15,620 nt of DNA from an uncultured Lactobacillus sp. (GTDB lineage Bacteria > Bacillota > Bacilli > Lactobacillales > Lactobacillaceae), in contig NZ_CAJURR010000033.1 of assembly GCF_910589175.1 (NCBI RefSeq), positions 1 to 15,620 of the forward strand. Direction: 5' to 3'. The translations under genes were made by a program, and so were the position numbers. This document shows positions 6,774-14,154 of the stretch, one piece after another; the stretch's first letter is position 1; each line of letters begins with the position of its first letter. The notes below the pieces were generated by a model. It made no database searches. It was not told the DNA's origin and saw only the letters and a list, made by a program, of their open reading frames with translations.

Positions 6774-7928
6774 TTGATCTATTTTGATAATAGTGCTACA
6801 ACAGCTGTCTATCCTGCAGCTTTAGAGACATATGATAAAGTAACAAAGGATATCTGGGGAAATCCTTCAAGTTTGCATAAAATGGGAGATCGATCTCATC
6901 AACTTTTAGAAGCTTCTAGAAAACAAATTGCTAATTTATTGAATGTTAAGCCATATGAGATATTTTTCACATCTAGTGGAAGTGAATCTGATAATTGGGC
7001 AATCAAAGGTACTGCTTTAGCTAAAAAAGAATTTGGTAACCATATTATTACATCAAGTGTTGAACATGCAGCAGTTTCAAATTCAGTACGTGCTTTAGAA
7101 AATTTGGGATTTCGTATAACTGTTTTACCAGTTGATAAGAGTGGACAAGTAAATCCTGAAGATTTAAAAGAAGCATTAGATAAAGAAACAATTTTGGTTT
7201 CAATTATGGGCGTTAATAATGAGATTGGTACAATTCAACCTATTAAAGCTATTAGTAAAGTTTTAGAAGATTATCCTAACGTTACTTTTCATGTTGATAA
7301 TGTTCAAGCTTTGGGAAAAGATGTTTGGGATGAGGTATTTACTGATCGAGTAGACCTAATGAGTCTATCAGCTCATAAATTTCATGCACCTCGTGGCGTA
7401 GGTATTCTTTATAAAAAAGAAGGTAAAATGATTAATCCGTTAATTGATGGCGGTGGTCAAGAAAAGGCCCTACGTTCAAGTACTGAAAATTTACCTGCAA
7501 TTGCGGCAACTGCTAAAGCCATGCGTTTATATTTAGCTGATGAAAAGAAAAATGCTGAGCAAGAATTGGCAGTTAAGAATAAAATAGTTTCCTATCTAAA
7601 TGGAAAACCAGGAATTCATATTTTTTCACCAATTAACGATAATTTTGTTCCAAGTATTTTATGTTTTTCATTAGAAGGTATTCGCGGGGAAACTTTAGTT
7701 CATACGCTTGAGTCTGAAGATATCTATGTTTCAACCACTAGTGCATGTTCTTCAAGAAGTGGTGTAGAGAGTGGCACTTTGAATTCTATGAAGGTAGATG
7801 ATGATTTAGCTACCGGTGCAATTAGACTAAGTTTTGATCCAAGTAATACAATTGAAGAAGCTGAGCAATTTATTTCAGTTTTTGATAAAATATATAAGCA
7901 CTTCGCTGAAATTAATCATTTGAAATAA
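6774..7928 (+). CDS. nifZ: Cysteine desulfurase, NifZ type (partner of ThiI)
   Basis: This is a class V aminotransferase-fold, PLP-dependent enzyme that removes sulfur from L-cysteine and passes it as a persulfide to a partner. The 384-residue protein opens with YFDNSATT and carries the GNPSSLH loop (29-35), His98 in VEHAAV (stacks on PLP), the PLP-lysine K202 in SAHKFHAPRGVG, and the sulfur-accepting C325 in TSACSSRSG. Start: TTG at 6774, eight bases after GGGGAG. No ATG is available without losing the conserved N-terminus, so the TTG start is well supported. thiI follows after 9 nt, as in Bacillus and other Firmicutes where this dedicated desulfurase feeds ThiI; that context argues against a general Fe-S role, and no IscU/SufU is adjacent. 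Confidence 0.93.
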   Translation: MIYFDNSATTAVYPAALETYDKVTKDIWGNPSSLHKMGDRSHQLLEASRKQIANLLNVKPYEIFFTSSGSESDNWAIKGTALAKKEFGNHIITSSVEHAAVSNSVRALENLGFRITVLPVDKSGQVNPEDLKEALDKETILVSIMGVNNEIGTIQPIKAISKVLEDYPNVTFHVDNVQALGKDVWDEVFTDRVDLMSLSAHKFHAPRGVGILYKKEGKMINPLIDGGGQEKALRSSTENLPAIAATAKAMRLYLADEKKNAEQELAVKNKIVSYLNGKPGIHIFSPINDNFVPSILCFSLEGIRGETLVHTLESEDIYVSTTSACSSRSGVESGTLNSMKVDDDLATGAIRLSFDPSNTIEEAEQFISVFDKIYKHFAEINHLK

Positions 7929-7937
7929 GGTGAAATT

Positions 7938-9155
7938 ATGCAATATACAGAAGTAATGGTTCGCTATGGCGAGCTATCAACTAAAGGAAAAAATCGAAAA
8001 GATTTTATTGGAAGACTTGCTGGTAATGTAACTAGAGCTTTGCAAGATTTTCCAGAAATCGAAATCCATCCTAAACATGATCGTATGCATATTGTCTTAA
8101 ATGGTGCACCATTTGAGAAAATTGATCAACGTTTAAAACTTGTTTTTGGTATTCAAACATATTCTCCAACTATAAAAGTTGATAAGAATCTTGATGCAAT
8201 TAAAAAAGCATCCCTTGAATTGATGCAAGCAACTTTTAAAGATGGTATGACATTTAAAGTTAATACTAGACGTAGTGACCATGATTTTGAATATGACACT
8301 AATCAATTAAACATGATGATTGGTGATTACCTATTTGATAATATGGATAATTTAAAGGTTCAAATGAAAAAGCCTGACCTAGTCTTAAGAATTGAAGTTC
8401 GTCAAGACGCAATCTATATTTCAAACCAACTTCTTCATGGAGCAGGTGGTATGCCGGTTGGAACTGCTGGAAAGGCCGTCATGATGCTATCAGGTGGGAT
8501 TGATTCTCCAGTAGCTTCTTACTTAGCAATGAAGCGTGGAGTTGAAATTGATATGGTGCACTTCTTTAGTCCTCCATATACTACTGAAAAGGCACTTGCT
8601 AAAGCAAAAGAGTTAACTGGAATTTTGGCTAACTATTCTGGAAAGATTAACTTTATTGCTGTACCTTTTACTGAAATTCAAGAGCAAATTAAGGAAAAGT
8701 TACCAGAAGGTTACTTAATGACCATTCAACGCCGCTTTATGTTGCAATTAGCAGATCGTATTCGTGCAATGCGGGGTGGGTTAGCAATCTTCAACGGTGA
8801 ATCAGTTGGTCAAGTGGCATCTCAAACACTAGAATCAATGGTTGCAATTAATGATGTGACTTCAACGCCGGTTCTTCGTCCAGTGGCTACAATGGATAAA
8901 ACTGAAATTATTAAGCTAGCTGAGCAAATCGGAACATTCAACCTTTCTATTGAACCATTTGAAGACTGCTGTACAATTTTTGCTCCACCGCGTCCAAAGA
9001 CTAAACCAAAATTGGATGAAGCTCGTAAGCTAGAAGATAGACTTGATGCTGAAGGAATGATTCAGCGAGCAATTGATGGAATGGAGATTACACCAATTTA
9101 TCCAAATCAAAAGTTCTTGGATGATAAGGCTCAAGAAGACGCAGACTTGTTATAA
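7938..9155 (+). CDS. thiI: ThiI, tRNA 4-thiouridine synthetase
   Basis: ThiI adenylates U8 of tRNA and inserts sulfur to make 4-thiouridine, a UV sensor; in some bacteria it also supplies sulfur for the thiamine thiazole. The 405 residues comprise a ferredoxin-like N-terminal region (about 1-60), a THUMP tRNA-binding domain (about 60-165) and a PP-loop ATPase domain with SGGIDSP at 185-191. C344 in EDCCTIF occupies the same number as the conserved Cys344 of the E. coli enzyme. The C-terminal rhodanese domain of the longer E. coli protein is absent, so sulfur should come directly from the upstream NifZ. The start is ATG at 7938 with AAGG seven bases upstream. It is second in a two-gene operon ending at a terminator. 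Confidence 0.96.
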   Translation: MQYTEVMVRYGELSTKGKNRKDFIGRLAGNVTRALQDFPEIEIHPKHDRMHIVLNGAPFEKIDQRLKLVFGIQTYSPTIKVDKNLDAIKKASLELMQATFKDGMTFKVNTRRSDHDFEYDTNQLNMMIGDYLFDNMDNLKVQMKKPDLVLRIEVRQDAIYISNQLLHGAGGMPVGTAGKAVMMLSGGIDSPVASYLAMKRGVEIDMVHFFSPPYTTEKALAKAKELTGILANYSGKINFIAVPFTEIQEQIKEKLPEGYLMTIQRRFMLQLADRIRAMRGGLAIFNGESVGQVASQTLESMVAINDVTSTPVLRPVATMDKTEIIKLAEQIGTFNLSIEPFEDCCTIFAPPRPKTKPKLDEARKLEDRLDAEGMIQRAIDGMEITPIYPNQKFLDDKAQEDADLL

Positions 9156-9156
9156 A
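9148..9156 (+). promoter_or_regulatory. Possible extended -10 for rsuA overlapping the thiI stop
   Basis: TGT-TATAAA overlaps the thiI stop codon. No good -35 is seen. A start near 9163 would fall inside the 5' arm of the next hairpin and so escape termination. Weak, single-motif evidence. Confidence 0.22.
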
Positions 9157-9185
9157 AAAGTGCTAGCAGAATGCTAGCGCTTTTT
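9155..9185 (+). terminator. Intrinsic terminator after thiI
   Basis: A 14-bp stem including one G-T wobble (9155-9168 with 9172-9185) closes a minimal GAA triloop and has a flanking A-run and T-run. It begins on the thiI stop codon and ends 20 nt before the rsuA start. It is nearly symmetric, so it could work in both directions. Confidence 0.88.
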
Positions 9186-9205
9186 ATTTTAGAAAGACAA
9201 AATAT

Positions 9206-9907
9206 ATGAGAATTGATAAGTATTTGGCTAACATGAATGTTGGTTCACGTAAAGAAGTTCATAATCTCATTAAAAAGAAGATTGTGACAGTTAATGGAGA
9301 AGTTGTAAAGACACCCAAGGAGCAAGTTAAAGAAGAAGACCAAGTAGCAGTTGATGGAGAAAAAGTGGCATATCAGCAATACCATTATTTTCTTCTCAAT
9401 AAACCTAAAGGTGTTATTTCAGCAACAGAAGATAAAAGTCAAAAAACTGTTCTTTCTTTACTTAAACCTAAAGATCGTTATAAAGATATAGCGCCAGTAG
9501 GTAGACTGGATAAGGATACAACGGGTTTATTATTGTTAACAAATGATGGTGCTTTAGCCCATGAGTTGCTAGCTCCTAATAAACATGTTACTAAAAAATA
9601 TCGGGCAAAAATTGCTGGAGTAGCTGATGAAGAGACAGTTAAAATTTTTGCTAGTGGCATGACATTAGGTGATGGTACAAAACTTAAACCAGCAGGATTA
9701 AAAATTTTGATGCAGGATAAGGAGTCCGACCAATCAGAAATTGAGATTGAAATTCAAGAGGGAAAGTATCACCAAATTAAGCGAATGTTTGGAGCAGTGG
9801 GGATGAAAGTAATAAAATTAGATCGAATTTCCATGGGAAAATTAGTCCTGCCAGCTAACCTAAAACGCGGCCAATATCAGGAAATTACTCTAAAAGAAAT
9901 TAAGTAG
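9206..9907 (+). CDS. rsuA: RsuA-family 16S rRNA pseudouridine synthase
   Basis: This enzyme isomerises a uridine in rRNA; the RsuA group modifies U516 of 16S rRNA (E. coli numbering). The 233-residue protein has an N-terminal S4 RNA-binding domain (about 1-50, MRIDKYLANMNVGSRKEV) and a catalytic domain with GRLDKDTTGLLLLTNDG. D102 is the nucleophile, the same number as in E. coli RsuA. KYHQIKRMFGAVG (about 190-202) is the second family motif. The length and S4 fusion fit RsuA better than RluB or RluE, but paralogues are close. The ATG at 9206 has only a weak upstream AGAAAG. A terminator lies directly upstream; the next gene follows after 12 nt and is probably cotranscribed. Confidence 0.88.
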   Translation: MRIDKYLANMNVGSRKEVHNLIKKKIVTVNGEVVKTPKEQVKEEDQVAVDGEKVAYQQYHYFLLNKPKGVISATEDKSQKTVLSLLKPKDRYKDIAPVGRLDKDTTGLLLLTNDGALAHELLAPNKHVTKKYRAKIAGVADEETVKIFASGMTLGDGTKLKPAGLKILMQDKESDQSEIEIEIQEGKYHQIKRMFGAVGMKVIKLDRISMGKLVLPANLKRGQYQEITLKEIK

Positions 9908-9919
9908 AGAATTAGAATT

Positions 9920-11023
9920 ATGAACAAATATATTTTGGTTGGTTTCTTTATTTTAATTTTTCCTTTTACTTGTGGTTTTTTAAACATCGCCCACCGCGGG
10001 GATAATGAACAAGGAAAGTTTGCAGAGCATAGTTGGGTTGCATATGATCGTGCAGTATGTGCAAAAGTAGACTATTTAGAACTAGATTTACAACAAACTG
10101 CTGATCATGTTCTCGTAGTGAGCCATGATGAAAACCTAAGTAGAGTTTTTGGGATCGATAAAAGCATTGCAAACTTGCCTTATCATGATCTAATTACATA
10201 TAAAAATCAAAATGATGAGTCCATTCATCGTCTTGTCGATGTCTTTAAACGTTATCAGAGTTCTAACGTAAAATTTATGATTGAACCAAAAGATAATAGT
10301 GATAACGATATCAATAATCTACTTAGTTTGATCAAAAAATATCATTTACAAAATCGGGTATTGTTAGAATCGTTCTCAGAGCTAGCTCTTTTAAAAATTC
10401 ATAAAAGTGATCCACAAATTCCACTAACTCAATTAGCTGGTGATTTTAAAATATCACCAATGCTGCAGTATTATGCAAATAATTTTTATGCTAAGAAAGC
10501 TGCGGATTATTTAGGTGAGCATAACAAAAAGTATTTACTCTGGGGCATTGATACAGAAACTCAAATGAAGAAGTATTCGCGCCCAGAAGAAAATGTTTCA
10601 GGAATATTGACAGATTATCCAGTTAAATTGGCCACTATTTTACATGAAAATAGTATCTTTAAAAGATATTATGAAGCAGCCGCTTACCCCAGTGAATCAA
10701 TTTCAGGTTATATGTATTTGAAAAATGGTAAAAAAGTTTATGTTGATCAAGTTAAAATGAAAGACAATCAACTTTTTTATCATGTAAAACCTAATATTTG
10801 GATTAGTTATGATAATTTAAAAAATTCCAATAAGTTTGCTCCTAAAGCACAAGTTGGCAAAATCAAGTTAGAACATGATGTTCAAGTTTATATCGATCCA
10901 GCTTTTGAAAAGAAAACCGAGAAGAAATTACGTAAAGATAGTACTTGGAATTATTTTGCAGTAAAGAAAATGCCCGGGAAAACTGCCTATAACTTGGGTG
11001 GTGCACAGTGGGTAAGTCAATAA
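9920..11023 (+). CDS. Secreted glycerophosphodiester phosphodiesterase with C-terminal wall-binding-like domain
   Basis: GDPD enzymes hydrolyse glycerophosphodiesters, or glycerophosphate polymers such as teichoic acid, to glycerol 3-phosphate and an alcohol. Residues 1-21 are a short positively charged then hydrophobic segment, likely a signal peptide or membrane anchor. The catalytic TIM-barrel runs from about 22 to 245 with HRG (H25), E54-x-D56, SHDENL (H69) and IEPKD; GILTDYP closes it. The usual PENT after HRG is replaced by AEHS. Residues about 255-367 are an added basic, Tyr-rich region made of two similar units, each ending in a W-(I/V)-S motif. It resembles SH3-like or S-layer-type wall-binding repeats of lactobacilli, but I cannot assign a family. 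It follows rsuA by 12 nt with a weak ribosome binding site and no own terminator. Confidence 0.85.
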   Translation: MNKYILVGFFILIFPFTCGFLNIAHRGDNEQGKFAEHSWVAYDRAVCAKVDYLELDLQQTADHVLVVSHDENLSRVFGIDKSIANLPYHDLITYKNQNDESIHRLVDVFKRYQSSNVKFMIEPKDNSDNDINNLLSLIKKYHLQNRVLLESFSELALLKIHKSDPQIPLTQLAGDFKISPMLQYYANNFYAKKAADYLGEHNKKYLLWGIDTETQMKKYSRPEENVSGILTDYPVKLATILHENSIFKRYYEAAAYPSESISGYMYLKNGKKVYVDQVKMKDNQLFYHVKPNIWISYDNLKNSNKFAPKAQVGKIKLEHDVQVYIDPAFEKKTEKKLRKDSTWNYFAVKKMPGKTAYNLGGAQWVSQ

Positions 11024-11030
11024 TTTTTTA

Positions 11031-11059
11031 TTGCTAGCTTAATTAAAACATGGTAAACT
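11031..11059 (+). promoter_or_regulatory. Promoter of the Mn riboswitch-ATPase unit
   Basis: -35 TTGCTA (11031-11036), 17-bp spacer, extended -10 TGG-TAAACT (-10 at 11054-11059). The start is near 11066, just at the 5' side of the riboswitch P1 helix. Confidence 0.75.
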
Positions 11060-11064
11060 TATAA

Positions 11065-11157
11065 CCAACATATAGGGAGTAACCGGCATAAGGGTGTACT
11101 TACGGCGTCAAAACGAAATTAATTTTTCCGCTGTAAGTTTAAATGGTGAGACTATTG
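11065..11157 (+). promoter_or_regulatory. yybP-ykoY (Mn2+-sensing) riboswitch aptamer
   Basis: The two family signatures are present: GGGAGUA at 11075-11081 and GGUGAGAC at 11145-11152. A 10-bp helix (11098-11107 with 11129-11138) lies between them, and P1 can form from AUAG (11072-11075) with CUAU (11152-11155), extended by CCA/UGG. In this family Mn2+ docks the two loops and stabilises P1. Here the 3' strand of P1 is also the 5' strand of the terminator, so Mn2+ binding should prevent termination and switch the ATPase on. This is the usual arrangement for cation-exporting ATPases. No covariance search was run. Confidence 0.88.
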
Positions 11158-11195
11158 GCTAAACGTTTTTTGTTCAGACAATGGTCTCTTTTTTT
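11148..11195 (+). terminator. Riboswitch-controlled terminator
   Basis: GAGACTATTG (11148-11157) pairs with CAATGGTCTC (11179-11188) over 10 bp with one wobble, followed by seven T. Its 5' arm overlaps the aptamer's conserved GAGAC and P1 strand, so aptamer folding and termination exclude each other. It may also stop read-through from the gene upstream. Confidence 0.88.
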
Positions 11196-11234
11196 ATGCC
11201 AAAGTCTGGTTTTCCTATTAGATGGAGGGTTTAA

Positions 11235-13862
11235 GTGAAAGCATATTATCGTGAGAGTAAAGAAGAAGTTCTAAAACAGCTTGGGGCTAATGAACAGCAA
11301 GGTTTAACTAGTAAAGCTGCTCAAGAAAAATTAGCTCAAGTAGGACCAAATGCTCTAGTAGAAGGTAAGAAAAAAAGTGTTGTAGAAGTCTTTTTAGAAC
11401 AATTTAAAGACCTAATGGTTATTATTTTGATTGTTGCAGCTGTGATTTCTGCATTCACTGGTAACTTAGAAAGTACAGCAGTTATTATTGTTGTTTTGAT
11501 TCTAAACGCTATTTTAGGAACAGTGCAACATGTTAAGGCGGAAAAGTCGCTAGAAGCCTTGAAGTCCCTATCTGCCCCTGCCGCTAAGGTTTTAAGAGAT
11601 GGTAAGAAACAAGAAATTGCCGCAAAAGATGTTGTTCCTGGCGATATACTCTTACTTGAAGCAGGGGATTTAGTCACTGCGGATGGTAGAATTTTAGATA
11701 ATTTTTCATTGCAGGTAAATGAAAGTTCCTTAACAGGTGAGTCAACTAATATTGACAAATTAGACACGACTTTTGAAAAAGAAGTTCCTTTGGCTGATCG
11801 TGTAAACATGGTATATTCTAGTTCTCTTGTAACTTATGGACGTGCAAATGTTTTAGTTACAGCAACTGGTATGGATACTGAAATTGGTAAAATTGCTACC
11901 TTAATGAATGAAACTAAGGAGCGCAGAACACCATTACAAGTTTCACTTGATCAATTTTCATCTCGTCTTGCAACTGCAATTTTGATTTTCTGTGCCTTGA
12001 TCTTAGGATTGCAAATGTGGCGTGGTCAACCTTTACTAGATGCATTACTATTTGCAGTAGCATTAGCCGTAGCAGCTATTCCTGAAGCTTTAAGCTCAAT
12101 TGTAACTATTGTGCAGGCTATGGGAACTCAAAAAATGGCTAAAGAACATGCAATTATCAAAAATTTAGCTGCGGTTGAATCATTAGGGTCAGTTTCAGTA
12201 ATTTGTTCTGATAAAACTGGAACTTTAACGCAAAATAAGATGATTGTTGAAGACATTTATATTGGCGGTAAAGTTCTTAAGCCGGAAGAGTTGAACTTAA
12301 GTAATCAGTTGCATCGGTATTTACTATATGATGTAGTTTTAAACAATGATGCAAGTTTATCTGATGGTAAAAAAATTGGTGATCCAACAGAATCAGCCTT
12401 ATTAGAAATGTACCGTAAAGTTCCAGGAATTGATCTTGGTGACGGAAAATTAGGCTTATCTGAAAGTGAGTTAAGAGAACATTTAGATCGTTTAGAGGAA
12501 GTGCCTTTTGACTCTGATAGAAAATTAATGAGTACTAAGCACTTAATTCACACTGTTCCTACAATTTTTGTAAAAGGAGCAATCGATGTTTTACTTAAAC
12601 GTTGTGTGAATATTCGTTTTGGTGATGATGTCCGCCCAATGACTGAACAAGATCGAAAAGATATTTTGGCTCAAAATAATCACTTTTCAGAAAATGGACT
12701 AAGAGTGTTGGCATTTGCCTATAAGGAAAGTGATGAAGAGTTATCTACTGATAGTGAAAAAGACTTAACTTTCATTGGTTTAGTTTCCGAAATGGATCCA
12801 CCTAGAAAAGAAAGTGTTGCAGCTGTTGCACGTGCTAAAGAAGCCGGGATTAGAACTGTGATGATCACTGGTGACCACAAAGTAACTGCAGTAGCAATTG
12901 CGAAAAAGATTGGTGTTTTCACTGATGGTGATCTTGCATTAACAGGTTTAGAGTTAGATGCATTAAGTGATAAAGAATTAGACCAACAAATTGAAAAAGT
13001 AGCAGTTTATGCTCGAGTTTCACCAGAAAACAAAATTAGAATTGTTAATGCCTGGCAAAGAAAGAATCATATTGTATCAATGACAGGTGACGGAGTTAAC
13101 GATGCACCTGCATTAAAGAAGGCAGACGTTGGTGTTGCAATGGGTATTACTGGTACTGAAGTATCAAAAGATGCTGCAAGTATGATCTTGACTGATGACA
13201 ACTTTGCGACAATTATTAAAGCTGTTGCAAATGGTAGAACAGTTTATGAAAATATCCGTAATGCGATTGGATATTTATTATCGGGTAACTTATCAGCTAT
13301 CATTACTGTTTTATTTGCTTCAATCGCTGCATTGCCAGTTCCATTTGTTGCAGTTCAACTTTTATTCATTAACTTAGTTACTGACTCTCTTCCAGCTTTA
13401 GCTATTGGGATGGAGCCAGGAAATCCTGATATTTTAAAACGTAAACCACGTGATCCTAAAGCTAGTTTATTAGATAAAAAATTCGTTACACAAATTAGTA
13501 TTCAAGGTTTTTTAATTTCACTAAGTGTTATTGCTGCTTTCTTACTTGGCTTAAGAGATACACCAGCAATTGCATGTACTATGGCCTTTTCAACTTTAAC
13601 ATTTGCGCGTTTACTTCATGGGTTCAACTGCCGTTCACAGCACAGCATTTTTAAGATTGGATTTAAAAATAATTGGTACAGCTTAGCAGCTTTTGCATTA
13701 GGAACTGTACTTTTAGCCTTAATTCTTTTTGTACCAGCATTACATGGATTATTTGCAGTTCAACCATTAACTCCTCAAGAAGTATGGCTAATTGTGATTT
13801 TGGCAATTATTCCAACTATCTTAATTCAATTAGTGAAAGTGATTAGAGAAAATAGAGATTAA
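11235..13862 (+). CDS. Type II P-type cation ATPase, probable Mn2+/Ca2+ exporter
   Basis: This is an 875-residue ATP-driven cation pump of the plasma membrane. The order is N-terminal cation-ATPase region, TM1-2, actuator domain with TGES (167-170), TM3-4 with PEAL (283-286), phosphorylated D326 in DKTGTLT, nucleotide domain, TGDGVND (617-623), TM5-6 with NLVTD (713-717), and TM7-10. The ion-site residues E284, N713 and D717 match site II of SERCA. TM5 has N685 but Ala688 where SERCA has its site I Glu, so a single transported ion, as in PMR1-type Ca/Mn pumps, is likely. The start is GTG at 11235, five bases after GGAGGG; no nearby ATG fits. Control by a Mn2+ riboswitch favours Mn2+ export; Ca2+ remains possible. 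No terminator follows before the valS leader. Confidence 0.92.
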   Translation: MKAYYRESKEEVLKQLGANEQQGLTSKAAQEKLAQVGPNALVEGKKKSVVEVFLEQFKDLMVIILIVAAVISAFTGNLESTAVIIVVLILNAILGTVQHVKAEKSLEALKSLSAPAAKVLRDGKKQEIAAKDVVPGDILLLEAGDLVTADGRILDNFSLQVNESSLTGESTNIDKLDTTFEKEVPLADRVNMVYSSSLVTYGRANVLVTATGMDTEIGKIATLMNETKERRTPLQVSLDQFSSRLATAILIFCALILGLQMWRGQPLLDALLFAVALAVAAIPEALSSIVTIVQAMGTQKMAKEHAIIKNLAAVESLGSVSVICSDKTGTLTQNKMIVEDIYIGGKVLKPEELNLSNQLHRYLLYDVVLNNDASLSDGKKIGDPTESALLEMYRKVPGIDLGDGKLGLSESELREHLDRLEEVPFDSDRKLMSTKHLIHTVPTIFVKGAIDVLLKRCVNIRFGDDVRPMTEQDRKDILAQNNHFSENGLRVLAFAYKESDEELSTDSEKDLTFIGLVSEMDPPRKESVAAVARAKEAGIRTVMITGDHKVTAVAIAKKIGVFTDGDLALTGLELDALSDKELDQQIEKVAVYARVSPENKIRIVNAWQRKNHIVSMTGDGVNDAPALKKADVGVAMGITGTEVSKDAASMILTDDNFATIIKAVANGRTVYENIRNAIGYLLSGNLSAIITVLFASIAALPVPFVAVQLLFINLVTDSLPALAIGMEPGNPDILKRKPRDPKASLLDKKFVTQISIQGFLISLSVIAAFLLGLRDTPAIACTMAFSTLTFARLLHGFNCRSQHSIFKIGFKNNWYSLAAFALGTVLLALILFVPALHGLFAVQPLTPQEVWLIVILAIIPTILIQLVKVIRENRD

Positions 13863-13870
13863 TTCTTAGC

Positions 13871-13899
13871 TTTCTTCTTATTTTCTTTCATGCTATAAT
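13871..13899 (+). promoter_or_regulatory. valS promoter
   Basis: Extended -10 TGC-TATAAT (TATAAT at 13894-13899) with only a poor -35 (TTTCTT, 13871-13876). The start is near 13906, at the foot of the T-box leader. Confidence 0.72.
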
Positions 13900-13905
13900 C
13901 ATAAA

Positions 13906-14139
13906 CAAAGCAAGAATCAAGAGGAGTAATTTCGCATTACAGAGAAAAGTCAATATGCTGAGAGACTTAAAGAATATTACTAGTAGCTTGATTAGCTGAT
14001 TAATTGAATTTTTTAGTAGGTTAATCCGGACACTTCAGCACCGTTATCGCTTATAAGAGAGGTATAGGTTCTATACCTAATCGTAGGTGGTACCGCGGAA
14101 AAATTTCGTCCTAGACAAATATTTGTCTAGGACTTTTTT
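13906..14139 (+). promoter_or_regulatory. T-box leader (tRNA-Val sensing) upstream of valS
   Basis: T-box RNAs bind uncharged tRNA and then form an antiterminator. The T-box sequence UAGGUGGUACCGCG is at 14084-14097. Stem I closes by AATCAAG/CTTGATT (13915-13921 with 13987-13993), with an upper helix 13925-13930/13976-13981. Just below that helix on the 3' side is GUA (13983-13985) followed by a purine, the best valine specifier codon. Stem III is the perfect 7-bp hairpin at 14061-14077. Low charged tRNA-Val should raise valS transcription. The specifier is the only valine codon suitably placed, but its loop is small, so that detail is less sure than the T-box itself. Confidence 0.93.
14108..14139 (+). 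terminator. T-box terminator of valS
   Basis: A near-perfect palindrome with a 10-12-bp stem (14108-14119 with 14122-14133) is followed by six T. Its 5' arm includes the CCTA that would pair with TAGG of the T-box in the antiterminator. Confidence 0.93.
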
Positions 14140-14154
14140 ATTGGAGGAATTTAA

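Noticed and set aside
9965..9982. Possible lipoprotein lipobox (FPFTCG) in the phosphodiesterase
   Set aside because: The residue before Cys is Thr and the -3 position is Pro, which does not fit the usual L-(A/S/T)-(G/A)-C pattern; a plain signal peptide or anchor is more likely.
11336..11809. 157-codon minus-strand frame inside the P-type ATPase gene
   Set aside because: It is a shadow of a strongly coding plus frame with intact actuator-domain motifs and has no own signals. The same holds for minus frames at 9478-9660, 9966-10172, 12719-12922 and 15253-15474.
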